Positions 33,604 through 45,375 of a stretch of 64,000 nt of DNA are shown here, piece after piece. Position numbers and translations under genes: made by a program. This DNA comes from Atriophallophorus winterbourni (lineage: Eukaryota; Platyhelminthes; Trematoda; Plagiorchiida; Microphallidae): contig JACCGJ010020178.1 of NCBI GenBank assembly GCA_013407085.1, positions 54,383 through 118,382 of the forward strand, read 5' to 3'. Every line of letters begins with the position of its first letter. Within the stretch, counting starts at the first letter, position 1. Under the pieces are notes generated by a model. That model did no database searches. It saw only the letters and a program-made list of their open reading frames with translations, and was not told where the DNA came from.

Positions 33604-34269
33604 TTTAGTACAAAGGTAGGTTTACTTCTGAATACTGCCGATCACTGTCAAGGGAACATCCACATTCAACATTTAAATTGAAAATTGATTGTGGAGTACA
33701 GGACCAATTTTTATGTCTGAAAATGGTTCACATGGGAAGAGGAGTAGATATAATCATCATGATCAAAGATTAAATGATATACAATTCATCGAAGCCGGTT
33801 AAACGACAACAAGTTGTTACATGCGCGAAGGGAACCAGTTGCATCAGCTCGTGAATAATTCTAATCAAATTGGCAAAGGATGCAGACACATTTGAGATGT
33901 AATATGAATAATTTGATTCGCCTATATGTAATTCCACTCTGTGTGCAAATTTGTCGTTTGACCACTAATTATTTGACTAATTGTTTTTCCCTGATCGCGA
34001 AGTAAACGGAGCTGATTGACTGTTCAATTATTGTCCTCGGATTTTGAATCATAACAAAATAAACAGCGCCACAAGAGACCATGATTGACGTGATTAACGA
34101 TCGAACAAATCTCCAGGAAGTGAAGGTTAAAAACTAAATAAGCATTTGGACCGCAAACGTGTTTGGCCTAGATTGAAAAAGTTTGACCTCCGCATCTTGG
34201 TTATGTATCATATACTTTTTGTTTAATTAGATTTCTAATTTAAATTTTTTTTATGTAAAACAGGCTTAC
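33604..34269. other. MMP B intron 8, proximal part
   Basis: Reverse of 13301-13930. No coding region is recognised. Confidence 0.5.
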
Positions 34270-34388
34270 CTGTTTGTGGAAAACAAAGTACTCGCGGTTA
34301 CGTCTTTTGACTATTGCATGAATTGGTACGTCACAGCTGTCGTTTGGCTTTTTGGCTCTTGGACTTGTTGGTGTGGTTACGTTTATTT
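34270..34388 (-). CDS. MMP B exon 8, hinge end and first hemopexin strand
   Basis: Codes INVTTPTSPRAKKPNDSCDV, then PIHAIVKRRNREYFVFHKQ. 119 bp, acceptor ATTACAG, donor GTAAGC. The Asp of PIDAI in copy A is His here. Confidence 0.82.
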
Positions 34389-34841
34389 CTGTAATGGACA
34401 ACAAAATTTCCACCTGTAATTATTACTTGTTATCAAATGATGCTAAATACGAAGAACGTTTTCTCTAGATTTTTATAATTTATGGCAAACAAGCATCCAG
34501 CTTCTCGCTTACTACACGCTGGTATATATTTCATCAAGAAAAAAGGATTCCCAATCACATTCAATATATCCGTAGTGTTATGCATAAATATTCATATCTT
34601 GATACATACGTGCAGTGAAATCGTTTTAAAAAATTTTAACTACCAAATTAATGTGTTGACACCATGGGCGTTAGCAACAGTTTCGGGGAGCTCATTCCAA
34701 AAAATGCATATAAAGAGTCAAATTATCGGTTTTTAATGAAACAGCATGGGTACGTGTGCCGCGTAATTAGTCATTGGTTTGGTGCCTCTATGATTTTGTA
34801 CATGAGAAGCATATCACATGGAATAAGGTATGCATTTGTAG
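34389..34841. other. MMP B intron 6/7 remainder with deletion joint
   Basis: At about 34448 the sequence passes directly from the copy A 13119 equivalent to the 11362 equivalent. About 1756 bp, including the putative exon 7, is missing; TTCT is shared at the joint. Confidence 0.6.
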
Positions 34842-36424
34842 GTCACTGACATCCCAGCTGCAGCAAATTTGCTAGACGTAAACACCGACCCCCCGGTCGA
34901 AATGAAATCCTTTTTGCCTTAAAATCGCTAAAGAATGGCAAAGCACCAGGCCCAGATGGGATTCCACCGCAAGCTCTGAAGGCTGATTTAGACACCTCGG
35001 CTGATATGCTACTTCCTCTGCTGCAGAAAATCTGGTCAGAAAGACGGGTCCCAAATGATTGGAAGAGAGGTCATTTGGTCAAACTTCCTAAGAAAGGGGA
35101 TCTGTGGCTATGCAAAAACTGGCGAGGTATCATGCTGCTCTCAGTCCCTAGTAAAGTACTTACACGCATCATCCTTATGCGTTTGCGCGACGCTATCGAC
35201 CAAGTGTTACGGCTAGAGCAATCAGGCTTCAGAAAACAAAAGTCTGGTATCGACCAAATTGCGACCCTCCGCATAATAATTGAACAAAGCATTGAATGGC
35301 AATCGCCTCTTTGCCTCAACTTCATAGATTTTGAGAAAGCTTTCGACAGTGTGGACCGCGAATTCATATGGAAGCTTTTGCCACACTATGGGGTCCCACC
35401 GCTGTACATGGACCTCATAAAGCAGCTGTATGAAGGTGCCTCCTGTCAGGTAATTCACAACGGAAGACTGACCGATCCATTTGCAGTTGAGACTGGCGTT
35501 CGCCAGGGATGCCTGTTGTCCCCAATGATTTTTCTGTTGGTAATAGACTGGATAATGAAACAGACAGTAAAAGGTGAGAGGAATGGTATCGATTGGAAGG
35601 AATCCGAGCATTTGGAGGATCTGGAATACGCTGATGATGTCTGCTTGATATCACGTGACCCCAACGTCTTCAGAGAAAGACCGATAGACTAGCACACTTT
35701 GCTTCATATGCAGGACTACGCGTGAATACCGAAAAAACAGAAGTCCTCCGTGTGCTAACTGATGAGCACCCATCAATCACCATCAATGGTAAAGCAGTCA
35801 AAGACGTCACGCAATTCGTCTACCTCGGCAGCATTGTTTCAATAAGTGGTGGCACGGACGAAGACATAGTCGCCAGAATCGGCAAAGCAAGATACGCGTT
35901 CATAGCTTTGAAACCCATTTGGGAGTCGAAGGTTCTATCAAAACGCACGAAACTCCGTATATTCAGAAGCAACGTCAAATCCGTGCTACTCTATGGATCA
36001 GAAACCTGGCGAGTGACAGCAAAGTCTTCTGACCGCTTGCAATCATTCCACAATAATTGCCTTCGTCGAATTATTGGGGTAAAATGGCCAGAAAAGATAA
36101 GGAATCAAGACCTGTGGCAGATTGCTGCTGGGGACCCGATCGCCCAGCAGATCAGTAGAAGAAAGTGGAGATGGGTTGGGCACACCTTGCGGAAACCTTA
36201 TGATGACATCACGCGTCATGCTCTGGTATGGAACCCAATCGGGAAGAGACGGGTCGGACGCCCAAGGCTATCTTGGAAGCGCTCGTGTGAAGAGGAAATC
36301 CGCAAGTGTGGACTTAACTGGAACGACATCAAACTGGCTGCTATGGACAGACCAAAGTGGAGACAAGTTGCCGAGGCCCTATGTTCCTCCAGGAACTCAA
36401 GGTATTAAGTCAAGTCAAGTCAAG
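34842..36424 (+). mobile_element. 5'-truncated RTE-like LINE insertion in MMP B
   Basis: Closely related to the full element at 60700-64000. Frames 35006-35692 and 35722-36408 carry RT fingers (LQKIWSERRVPNDWKRGHLV), motif A (NFIDFEKAFDSVDREF), motif B (GVRQGCLLSPMIF), YADDVCLI, and the C-terminus (WRWVGHTLRK, GRPRLSWKRS). A small deletion near 35665 breaks the frame. It ends in a (TCAAG)n tail at 36406-36424. Copy A has the empty site at about 10973. Confidence 0.92.
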
Positions 36425-37093
36425 TGTATAAGGCACGCATGGCAAAACTGTTCATTCGCATTTTCCCGCATATGCTGTATAATCTAAATATATGAACATG
36501 TTATTTAAAAAAAATTCAGAATAGGTAGCGTGCAATTTGTTAACATCGGCCAAATGAGCTAAACATGGTGTGGGGACCCGAAGGAAACCGGTGACACGAA
36601 ATCGCGTGAAAAATAAAATCGGAATGTCATCCGTTGCACGCACGTTTTGTTTGCCAGTTGTGATAGGAAACGCTTTTGACGTGATTAATGTCTGATCGCT
36701 TGTTCTTTAGGCTTGGGCGAACAACGTCGAGACTGGAACGTGATTCGACCTCAGGTGACCTGATATAATGACCCCCATTATGATATTACCTGTATCGTTT
36801 CGTGCTGTATATACACCCAGGCCCTGTGTGATCATCACCAGAAAGATTGCGGATATTTTTCCATCCAAAACCGCAACAGAATCACATGTTGCTTTGAATA
36901 ATGTTTTGATTTAGAAACGCTGTTTAGGCTCCAACAATGAAGTTAATGCATTTTATTGTTATTGATGATTTTGCTGACTAATCAGTTAGTCACCAATGAG
37001 ATAGTTCGTGATATGCGGGTGAATGTGTGTGCTCCCTCGCGAGGACGAACTTCTGCATTATGATAAATTTTTATTTGAAACTGCATTACTTAG
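36425..37093. other. MMP B intron 6
   Basis: Reverse of 10296-10970. No coding region is recognised. Confidence 0.5.
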
Positions 37094-37180
37094 GTCTTGG
37101 GGAACGTGTGGTCGGTTCTGTTGGGAACGTGACTGGATATTCCATCGTAGTAGTAGCCCGTTTACGTTTAGTACAAGGAC
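37094..37180 (-). CDS. MMP B exon 6, hinge with lost splice donor
   Basis: Codes GPCTKRKRATTTMEYPVTFP, then TEPTTRSPR. 87 bp. The base pair after the exon is CT instead of the GT seen in copy A (AAGAC then CTAAGT), so normal splicing to the next exon would fail and a stop follows by read-through. Confidence 0.72.
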
Positions 37181-37269
37181 CTGAAATTCAAATGCTCTTG
37201 TCATAAGAAAATCTCTGTTTGAGTAACTTAGCTAAATGACACACGATTATAAAGCGATAACGTACGACT

Positions 37270-37920
37270 GACTAGAAGACAGGAATCATAAAACCCATCT
37301 ATAAAGGGGGATTCGTTCTGACCCATCAAATTACCGCTGTTACACTCCTTCCAGTGATCTAAAAAGTTATGGCGCGAATTTTGTACGAAAATGTATTGAG
37401 TCATCTCGAAAACCATAACTAGTTTTCCAGATATCAATATGGATTTCGGAAATCTCGTTCTTGCTTGACTAACCTACTGCAGACAATGGACGACTGTACG
37501 CAGGAAGTGTATGAGGGTGTTTGCATGCATATGTGTTTTTGGACATACCGTGGGCGTTTGATCGCGTCGCAATTCTATACAACTGAGCGAGCTGTGGGAT
37601 GTTAGTATAAATGGGTGCTTTCTTACTTGACTGAGAAATAACCTTCTTGATAGCAAGGCAAATGTTAGTAACGATCGTGTGATGTGTAGGTAAATCGAAA
37701 ACACTAGGGGTGTCCCTCAAGTTTCGTTACTTGGTCCGGTTCCATTTCGGTATACATTAACGACTTTAAAAAACTTCTCACAGCCAACATGTTTCTCTTT
37801 GCGGATGATGCTAAACTAAGATGTGAATCAAGCGTGGACAGTTTGCGCTCACAAAGCGGTCCAGGTATATTGAGCAGCTGGTCAAAGCCAAACTAGATTC
37901 CACTCAACCTCAGGCAGTGC
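37270..37920 (+). mobile_element. CR1-like LINE RT fragment in MMP B intron 5
   Basis: The plus strand reads GIIKPIYKGG, FRKSRSCLTNLLQTMDD, then GVPQVSLLGPVPF and FLFADDAKLRCES after frameshifts. Same insertion as 9480-10130. Confidence 0.75.
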
Positions 37921-38119
37921 AAAATTTGCAAATAGGTGATGATTTCCCATTCTACTACAAATTTGGATTGCAACAACTGTAATTGACATGAAGCGATGCG
38001 ATTTTCTGGAGCATAAACTAGAGACTTTTCGAACGCTGCCACCGACTTAATAGCTGTATCTTAGACTCTAATTATATTCTGGACTATCAACCTTGGGAAC
38101 ATCGTCACATTAATCTTAC

Positions 38120-38281
38120 CGTAAAGCCATTGAATTTTACGGATGTCATCGTCGCCTAACTTTGGTTCGTCAGATTGTGGTTGGTAATATTGGTACATGA
38201 TTGCGTCGATATCATCTGAATGAAGTAGTCCCAGACTGTGGCCAATTTCATGCAGCACGTTCCAACTAAAATCAATAGAAC
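38120..38281 (-). CDS. MMP B exon 5, active site
   Basis: Codes GSIDFSWNVLHEIGHSLGLL, continuing HSDDIDAIMYQYY, then LGDDDIRKIQWLYG. Zinc ligands, catalytic Glu and Met-turn are intact. 162 bp with good splice sites. Confidence 0.92.
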
Positions 38282-39567
38282 CTGAAATGGAACGAATTTT
38301 CACGTTACGATTAAAATTACGCATGAAAGCACTGAATTAGATGTTTTCAACTTAAAAGAGTCATTTGTAAATTCGTGTAACCGAAAAATACGCGATGAAT
38401 TCAATATTAAACATAGGCCAGATAATTAAAGCAATTGTTGCCATTCTTCACTTGACCACAAATCAATTAATAAATCGGTTTCCGAAATCACCTTGCAGTT
38501 TTCCCAAAACTTCAATCAGGTTACAATGTTCTGACTGTTACAAGTCTTAAAGAGACCCTTTCAGATGTTTCCGGTTGCTTACACAACCAGAAACTGACAC
38601 GGAGATTACGTGCAAGAGAAGCGAAAGTGCGACAAGTAAACCTTAATCAAAAATATTTGTACCATCATAATACCTCTCGTTCCCATTAGAAAACGCTCTC
38701 ATAATATTTAGCCTATCATTTGGAAAATCGAAATTGTTATCCAACGTTTAAATAAATCGAGCTGAACTTTTTGCCCGTTTGACATAGATGATATTGGTTG
38801 TTTTATTCTGGTTCGATTTTATTAAAACAAAACATTCTTTTGAACAGAAGCTCTCAAAATTTACAAGTAACCATACACTTCGGAATCAATTGTTACGAAT
38901 CAAGGCACATTACGCGAATTTGAACATAATAGTTGTATTTATTCATTAGGTGTCTCCCTATTATACTCAATCAACAGAAGAAAAAAATTAGTCAAGAATA
39001 ATTTTAATCAATTGTTTTTCTCTGTGTTCGCTTGTAGTCAAATATTCCTAACCAGAAAGCATCAGTATTTCATTCAGTCCGCAGCCATCTACAGTCATCT
39101 ATGTTTATTATGCGATGTTGTAACAGACACTTTACATTATGCGGTTCAACATTTAGCATTAATAATTAAAAACCAAAATGAAATGAATGGAAAATTCAAA
39201 TAAAAATAAAATAAAATAAAATAATTAAAAACCAAAATGAAATAAATGCAAAATGTATAAGGCTGTGGTTTGGCAACTCTTCGCACCATACGTATAAGTC
39301 TGGCATGCATGATCTCACCTGGACTCTCATGGAAGAATACCTGTTTCTGGGTTTACTGTACCCTCAATCCGGGACACCGTTGACACAGTATATAATATAT
39401 AAGGCTATATATTGAATTTGTCAAAACGTATATTCAGGAATAATGCATCCGTAATAAAAAATACTTATGTATGCGTCATGTTATGTAATGCTGAATCCAT
39501 GCTTGGGCACCATGGCTCAGGCGCACAAGCCGTGTACCAAAAATAGGCAAATATATTAAGCAAACAA
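38282..39567. other. MMP B intron 4
   Basis: Reverse of 7893-9114. About 39190-39240 holds an (AAATA)n tract and a short local duplication that copy A lacks. No coding region is recognised. Confidence 0.5.
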
Positions 39568-39655
39568 AGTAAAATCTCGTTACTATCCCACCTCGCTACT
39601 AGACCACTTTTGATCGGACCAGGCAGATGGCATAGCAGTGAGATTTGACTGTATA
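39568..39655 (-). mobile_element. Possible pogo-like transposon end in MMP B
   Basis: Reverse counterpart of 7806-7892, ending GTGAGATTTGACTG next to TATATT. No second end and no transposase are seen. Confidence 0.4.
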
Positions 39656-39721
39656 TTAATTAGGTTTTCCCGATCGAATTACCATGGATTATTATAAAAG
39701 AATATTGAATACTGAACATAC

Positions 39722-39832
39722 CACTTGAACCGTTTATCGACCAATTCTCATCATCGTCAAAGTGGACATCCCCGTATAGTGACAATTGAATAGTCGACAA
39801 TTCCGGGTAAAAAGCGTGAGCTAATATGCCAC
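39722..39832 (-). CDS. MMP B exon 4, structural zinc and calcium region
   Basis: Codes GGILAHAFYPELSTIQL, then YGDVHFDDDENWSINGSSG. It keeps all expected His ligands and is 111 bp, open. Confidence 0.9.
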
Positions 39833-41724
39833 CTAAATAAGAGAAATACCACACACTAGCAAGTCCGTGATATCCTAGAACAGTTAAAACGCTGTGAGCA
39901 AAAAACAGTAAGATTTTGAAAACATCTCGCAGGGTCCACTATAATTAATTAGCGATCAACCGTTTGCGAAATGCGTCACATTTATACCACCGAACACCCC
40001 GGACAATACATTTAAGAAAATCATACAACTCTATTCAAATTAAAATTTGTTTCTCCGTCATCCCATTATTTCGATTTTCCAGGTTGTCTCCCACTAAATT
40101 TAAACCTCCCGAGAGCGGTAGATGAATGTAATTACTATCCAAGGAGGTTTCATCCAAAATGCCGTCGTTTAAATTGTTTCGAAGCACTATAGTCTGATTT
40201 GAATATTTGCTACTGATCTCGAAATCATACAAAATAGAGGTTACATGAAGAAAAGCTACACTATCTCGTCAATAAACCGACAGATTGAAAGTTCTATTCA
40301 TAACACCTACAACACTACTGCAGCGTTACATAGATCACTCTGATGATCCTCTCCATACAACGGACTCGCTTTTTATCAAAGTCTCCTCGTTGTCTGCTCT
40401 AGAATCTTTTTCATATATGAACATCCCTTTTTCGTGATATCTGGCTGCACATTTATGCTATAAGTCTTCAGGAAACGTACATGACACAATAAAGACGACC
40501 TGCGAATTGTTTGAAAACGATATGATGCACTGACCTGTTATGATTAGCTTTTCACGTTTTGTATAGAATAAAACGATTGTCAGTTTCCTAAATAAGTTTC
40601 TATAGTTTCTTCAAATATGGCCTGTAGAATTAAAGCGATTAGAAATCCCATCTGTGGAATCAACGATTCGTTTCACCGAGATTGACTGTGGAAATCACTT
40701 AAATGTACACATCCCTTCTCAAGGTTCATTGGGCAACCAGATTGACGAGAACCGTTTATGTCAGTTTTGCCAACAGCTTTTGTTTAAACCGTTCGATGCT
40801 TTTCAATACCTCAATTGTTATTTTAGTGTCAGGTAAATTTCTCCACAGAAACCGTCGGTATTAATTATTAACATGTTGTTAGAACTAGTCCTTAAGCTAC
40901 TAGCTAGTTGACTGTTGTGAACGTTATTTACACTTTTCCGAAGCAATAATATAGAACGCTTGCGCTGGTTCATGGGCAAACAACCCGCCACACATCGTCG
41001 TTGGTTTGTAATAGATCAGGAAGTAGACACCTCAGAACTGCTGAGTCTTTGGTTGAGCCCGTGTTTGCGATTTTGTCAATACTTATCTATTATGCATTAT
41101 TTCAACACAGATTAGTACTGGTCCTTAAAGCCGTTATTTGTACCAATCGCATAAAGGTAGAAATTTATTATTCACCTTCAGATTTAGAAGATAATTCCTC
41201 TCAACATATACCGAAGAACAGTTTGAAAAGACCACAATGTTATACTAAATTTTGAATGATTTGATTTCAATTTAGTACCATATTTTATTGTTTTACTATT
41301 AAAATATGTTTTATGTCAATAAGTGTGACCTGCTTAATTAATAATAGATGTTGATGGCCGGCAAGATTCGCGAAATTCATCTTAATCTGTAAAAGCTACC
41401 GACAAATTATTTTTTGATTGTGTGAATGCGAATATCCGCAACATGACCTTTTATTTTTCATTCGTGGTATTTGTGGAAGACTATAAGTGAGTAAATTTTT
41501 AAATAAAAATGACTATATTTCATCAATTAAGCAATGAACTAACTATTCGGCATTTTCGCGTATGGATTCAAAACAAATGAAATTCGCTAAACCCATAATA
41601 TCATTTTTGTTGTAGACTTTATAACCATGGAGCACTCGAAATGGCTCTTAAGAAAAATCATATTTTCTTGGATTCCGTTCAGATCTATAGCCGATATAAC
41701 AATTTTAACAGTGAACTATCATAC
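39833..41724. other. MMP B intron 3
   Basis: Reverse of 5731-7623. It contains the counterpart of the intronic ORF (40035-40310, minus), which here has an early stop. From 41328 it is inside the right arm of the inverted repeat. Confidence 0.5.
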
Positions 41725-41912
41725 CTTTGCCATCAAAAGGATAGCCGTCATTGTGATCTCCTACTTCAAAACTAAATATGATATCCGCCGGTTTGGAATG
41801 GTTCGGTTCCTCGATGAATTGCAGCTTCGCCACATCAGACCATTTGTCGAGGGCTTTCTCAATCACTTGTTTGCTATCGTCCCACGAAATAGTTCTAGAG
41901 GAATTTGCTAAC
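41725..41912 (-). CDS. MMP B exon 3, start of catalytic domain
   Basis: Codes LANSSRTISWDDSKQVIEKA, KWSDVAKLQFIEEP and GDHNDGYPFDG. 188 bp, acceptor CTTCCAG, donor GTATGA. Confidence 0.88.
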
Positions 41913-42604
41913 CTGGAAGGGATACGCATGATCAAAGTGAAAAGCTGGTACTGTATTTCGTATCTACTATATTTATGTACATCCATTGTCCACATTGAAC
42001 GAAGGAGGTCAACAACAACATTACTAATGTAACGTACGTCTTCTTTAAAAAAACCATACTCAGAACAAACTTGCAATTCGTATTAACCCGAGCGAGTGAA
42101 TTTGAGTGTAACAAAATTCAACAATTATTGTTCTGATTTCGACACTAATATCAGTCTAGATGTGTTTAATTGCAGATGTGGTTATTTATGATTCACTTTT
42201 AAAATACATTTTACATTTTCCTCGTAGCCCATATCTGAAGTCTATGATAAATTAAAAAATACTCTTTTGTAGTATTCGCTGGCTGATTACCAAATGTAGT
42301 CTAAACTATCTTCTCGGTTCTGGTTCAATAAAGCCCAAGGCCTAGCTGGTGTCAATTGTATTAAAATCTCACGAGGTTAAACATGGGTCGTTAAATATTC
42401 CAGTATTTTAGAATCCGCTTTAACGTAAAAAGTTAATAGAAATTTGGAACGGCTCCATTGAAAATCATCAACTCATAAAAAATTAGTCCTTGCGTGGAAT
42501 AAAATAATATCATAAAGCGTAAGAGTTTTTGATAATGATTCGATCGAATTAAATAAGTTGCAATTTTCAGATTTAATAAATCGAGATAAATCAAACTACG
42601 CTAC

Positions 42605-42915
42605 CTCCATAATAATTTCGATTTATTCCATTTCTGGAATGAACGTGGTTGTCTTCGCAAAAAAGATATTTCCGGAGAAACATTATCATCACCGGTGTGT
42701 TTTGGAACATCTGGATTTCCACATCTCCTCGCAGTCGAAACCTTGGCTGCCAAGCTGTCGATCTCACCGGTGACTGGCAATCCGTATTCCATTTGGGAAC
42801 TTTTTATCGCTGCCTGCTTTACATCGAATGTTGTGAGTTCTGTCAACAGCCGATTCGTTTGCTGCAGAGGTACATTGTCTTCTGGTTTGTAGAAGCCGAA
42901 ATTTTCAACCAATTT
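42605..42915 (-). CDS. MMP B exon 2, pro-domain with cysteine switch
   Basis: Codes KLVENFGFYKPEDNVPLQQ, then TNRLLTELTTFDVKQ, MEYGLPVTGEIDSL and RRCGNPDV. 311 bp, six codons longer than in copy A. Acceptor TTATTAG, donor GTAGCG. Confidence 0.88.
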
Positions 42916-43226
42916 CTAATAACGATGAAAGAATTAGTTTGAAGTCATACTATCAAAATTATTCTATATATTTGTTAGTAATTAAATGCAGTAATAAAAC
43001 AGTATCTGCCCAATGGATTTTCAACTGATTCCTCAACTGTTCAGTAATCAAACAAATCCCGTGTTTAATACCTATGTTATTCGTAATTCCCATATTATTC
43101 TGTGATTTTTGTAAAGCTGTGTGTATTTTAGACCATTAACGTGAATCGAATTGAACGATTTAAGCTTGTAAGTTTATATTGGTCATGCTCTTGCGTTCCA
43201 CCATGAATGTATAATAAAAATCCTTT

Positions 43227-43730
43227 TTGCATTCGCGTGCGCTGAGACTGGACCTTGACGTGGTGCAGCGGCACAGTAAGGACAACTTCTATGAGAAGTT
43301 ACATAGTTTGTTTCGTAAGGCACGCAGGACAGATGTCGTAATCATTGCAGGAGATCTCAACGCTCGCGTTGGTCGCCTGTCTGAATACGAGCGCCACCTT
43401 GGAGGTCAGTATGGGCTGGATGGCGGGCGTTCAGATAACGGAGAGCAATTGCTCACGTTCTGTGGCGATCAACGCCTCTGTCTCACCAGTACGACATTTC
43501 GGCGTTCTCAGCGTCGAATGGCCACATGGCGCTCACCATCACAGCAGGTCTGGTCTCAAATTGACCACATTGCCATTAACTACAGGTGGCGTGGTAGCAT
43601 CGAGGATTGCCGTTCATACTGGACCACCAGTGTGGACTCGGACCACGCGCTAGTCAATGCGACAGTCAACTTCCAATTTGGGGGTAAGGCACGCGCACGA
43701 CGAACTCATGTGGACACCGCCTTTCTGATG
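43227..43730 (+). mobile_element. RTE-like LINE endonuclease fragment in MMP B intron 1
   Basis: The plus strand codes HSRALRLDLDVVQRHSKDNF, DVVIIAGDLNARVGRL, SQIDHIAIN and VDSDHALVNATV, then is cut at 43730. Identical to the start of the element at 31050-30549. Confidence 0.85.
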
Positions 43731-43765
43731 ATGCACTTTTCATTTTTAAATGATTATATATATAT

Positions 43766-43803
<38 letters not shown>

Positions 43804-44307
43804 TATTGTATGTATGTTTGGCATCTTATTAGAAATTTCACCTATATACATAAGATAAAATGAGACTTCACAACTGATAAATATAATGTCTCGTGTATCT
43901 GTCGATCTGTTTAACATCACGATGTGATGGTATAATTGAAATTGTCATGATTAGACAAAAGGATTCGTTAGATTTCGTATTCAGCATCTGGCCTAACATG
44001 GTTTATCATACTGACCTAACCATCAAGGATGCTATACAATAGACTTGTAATTATTTTCAATTGGAGTTTTTGATGCGTTTATATTGTGAATAATGCAACA
44101 CACAAACGATAGCAGTGGATGGCCTGAACTTATACATTCACAGAAAATCACCTCTTCCGTCGATTGATTATCAACGATTTATCAACTGACATACGTCAGA
44201 AGCAGAAAGCAGACCTATAAACTGAAGTAATTCTAGCAAACATATTCTTACTTTTGTAATGTGTTGCTCACATCTCCGCATTTTACAAATATTCCGATTT
44301 TACTTAC
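43731..44307. other. MMP B intron 1, with (TA)n tract
   Basis: Reverse of 1101-1660. The (TA)n tract lies at 43757-43805. No coding region is recognised. Confidence 0.6.
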
Positions 44308-44457
44308 CATAGTATCGTCCATACTGGGTTTCACATCTTCCGGAACAGGTTTTGGCTCGCATTGTTTCAAAAAAATACCAAAAATGATTAGGAGGAAAAA
44401 GCTTTCAAACTGCATCTGTACGTGTTGGTTGTGTAAGGCGCGACTGTATTCATCCAT
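44308..44457 (-). CDS. MMP B exon 1, intact signal peptide
   Basis: ATG at 44457 (MDEYSRALHNQHVQ) and in-frame ATG at 44415 (MQFESFFLLIIFGIFLKQCE). The second start gives a clean signal peptide, so I prefer it. The exon ends PSMDDTM before GTAAGT. Without the 59-bp duplication of copy A the frame runs straight into exon 2. Confidence 0.85.
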
Positions 44458-44972
44458 CCTTAATATTTATATGAGCACATTCAAATTCCATCGATTGAAA
44501 CGTTGCTCACAACAACTATCAGGTCACTATGAAGAAGAAATCATTTCAGTTTTGCATACAACAATTGCTAACATTAACAACTTTGAATAATACAATTGAG
44601 GGGGTTGAATGAAAAACTATGAAAATAGATGAACGTAACAGCATTCCATTGCCAGTTCAACTAGTCTTTTATGTTGAAAAATGTGTTGCGTCAACGCCGG
44701 TGAGTGAACAAAAAGGATCAATGCTATTTTGTTAAAAATAGTGAGGAATTTTCAAAATGGACAGGATAAGAAAGAGTTTATTATACACAAATTACATTGG
44801 TATATGTCGGGGTTTCTGCTGATTAATAACAAGTCCTTCAGGATTAATTTTGATTTCGCATTCTTGTTAACCATTCGTTTAATTTGAACGGTATAGAAAC
44901 ATATTTCTTGACAATCTAACCAGAAGAATACGAGATGCGCAATTTTAACTATTGCACTTCGATAACTCTTGG
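44458..44972. other. 5' flank of MMP B
   Basis: Reverse of 386-891. It should hold the promoter; no motif is certain. Confidence 0.5.
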
Positions 44973-45375
44973 ATCTCGGCCCAGTCACTTGCTTTAATCG
45001 ATCACCGTCGAACTTTACCCACCGGCACTGACCACTACCGTGCCCAGGGAGAGAATTCAATACCTTAATGCTTGAAGGTCAGCTTAAGGCTTGACCGCGA
45101 GTTCTGGTCGACGCAACGTGCTTGTGAGATGGAAGTTGCAGCCGCATCGGGCAATACTCGCAAACTGTTTCAGTTAATTAGAGCTACTGGTTCGAAACTG
45201 AATACAGTGCGCGAGACTATTTTCGAAACCGACAGCTCGCCGATCACCAATCTTAGTAGACGCTTGGAACGATGGGCTGAGCACTTTAGTGCTCAAATCA
45301 AGATTGGGAGGGGTTACAGCCCACTCTGACGGTCAATGACCTCAGTCTGGACTGTGTGAAACAGTTCATCTATCA
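44973..45375 (+). mobile_element. RTE-like LINE fragment upstream of MMP B
   Basis: The plus strand reads the linker (REFWSTQRACEMEVAAASGN, KLFQLIRATGSKLNTV, LERWAEHFSAQIKIG), then the deletion joint and LTVNDLSLDCVKQFIYHS. Counterpart of 131-385 but longer. Confidence 0.75.

Larger units (their letters stand above)
41328..43730 (-). repeat. 2403-bp inverted repeat, right arm
   Basis: Reverse complement of 30549-32951. Its outer end (43730) coincides with the point where the RTE fragment in copy B intron 1 is cut; its inner end continues into copy B intron 3. Confidence 0.9.
34270..44457 (-). pseudogene. MMP copy B, 5' half (exons 1-6 and 8)
   Basis: Read on the minus strand, the exons give an intact leader (MQFESFFLLIIFGIFL), a cysteine-switch pro-domain, a full catalytic domain (HEIGHSLGLLH, IMYQYY), the hinge and the first hemopexin strand. 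All are open and in phase. Defects are a changed exon 6 donor (GT to CT), absence of exon 7, a 1.6-kb RTE insertion in intron 6, and separation from exons 9-11, which lie at 25149-28267 on the other strand. The coding frames are clean, so the damage is recent, or the split is an assembly error and the gene is real. Confidence 0.75.
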
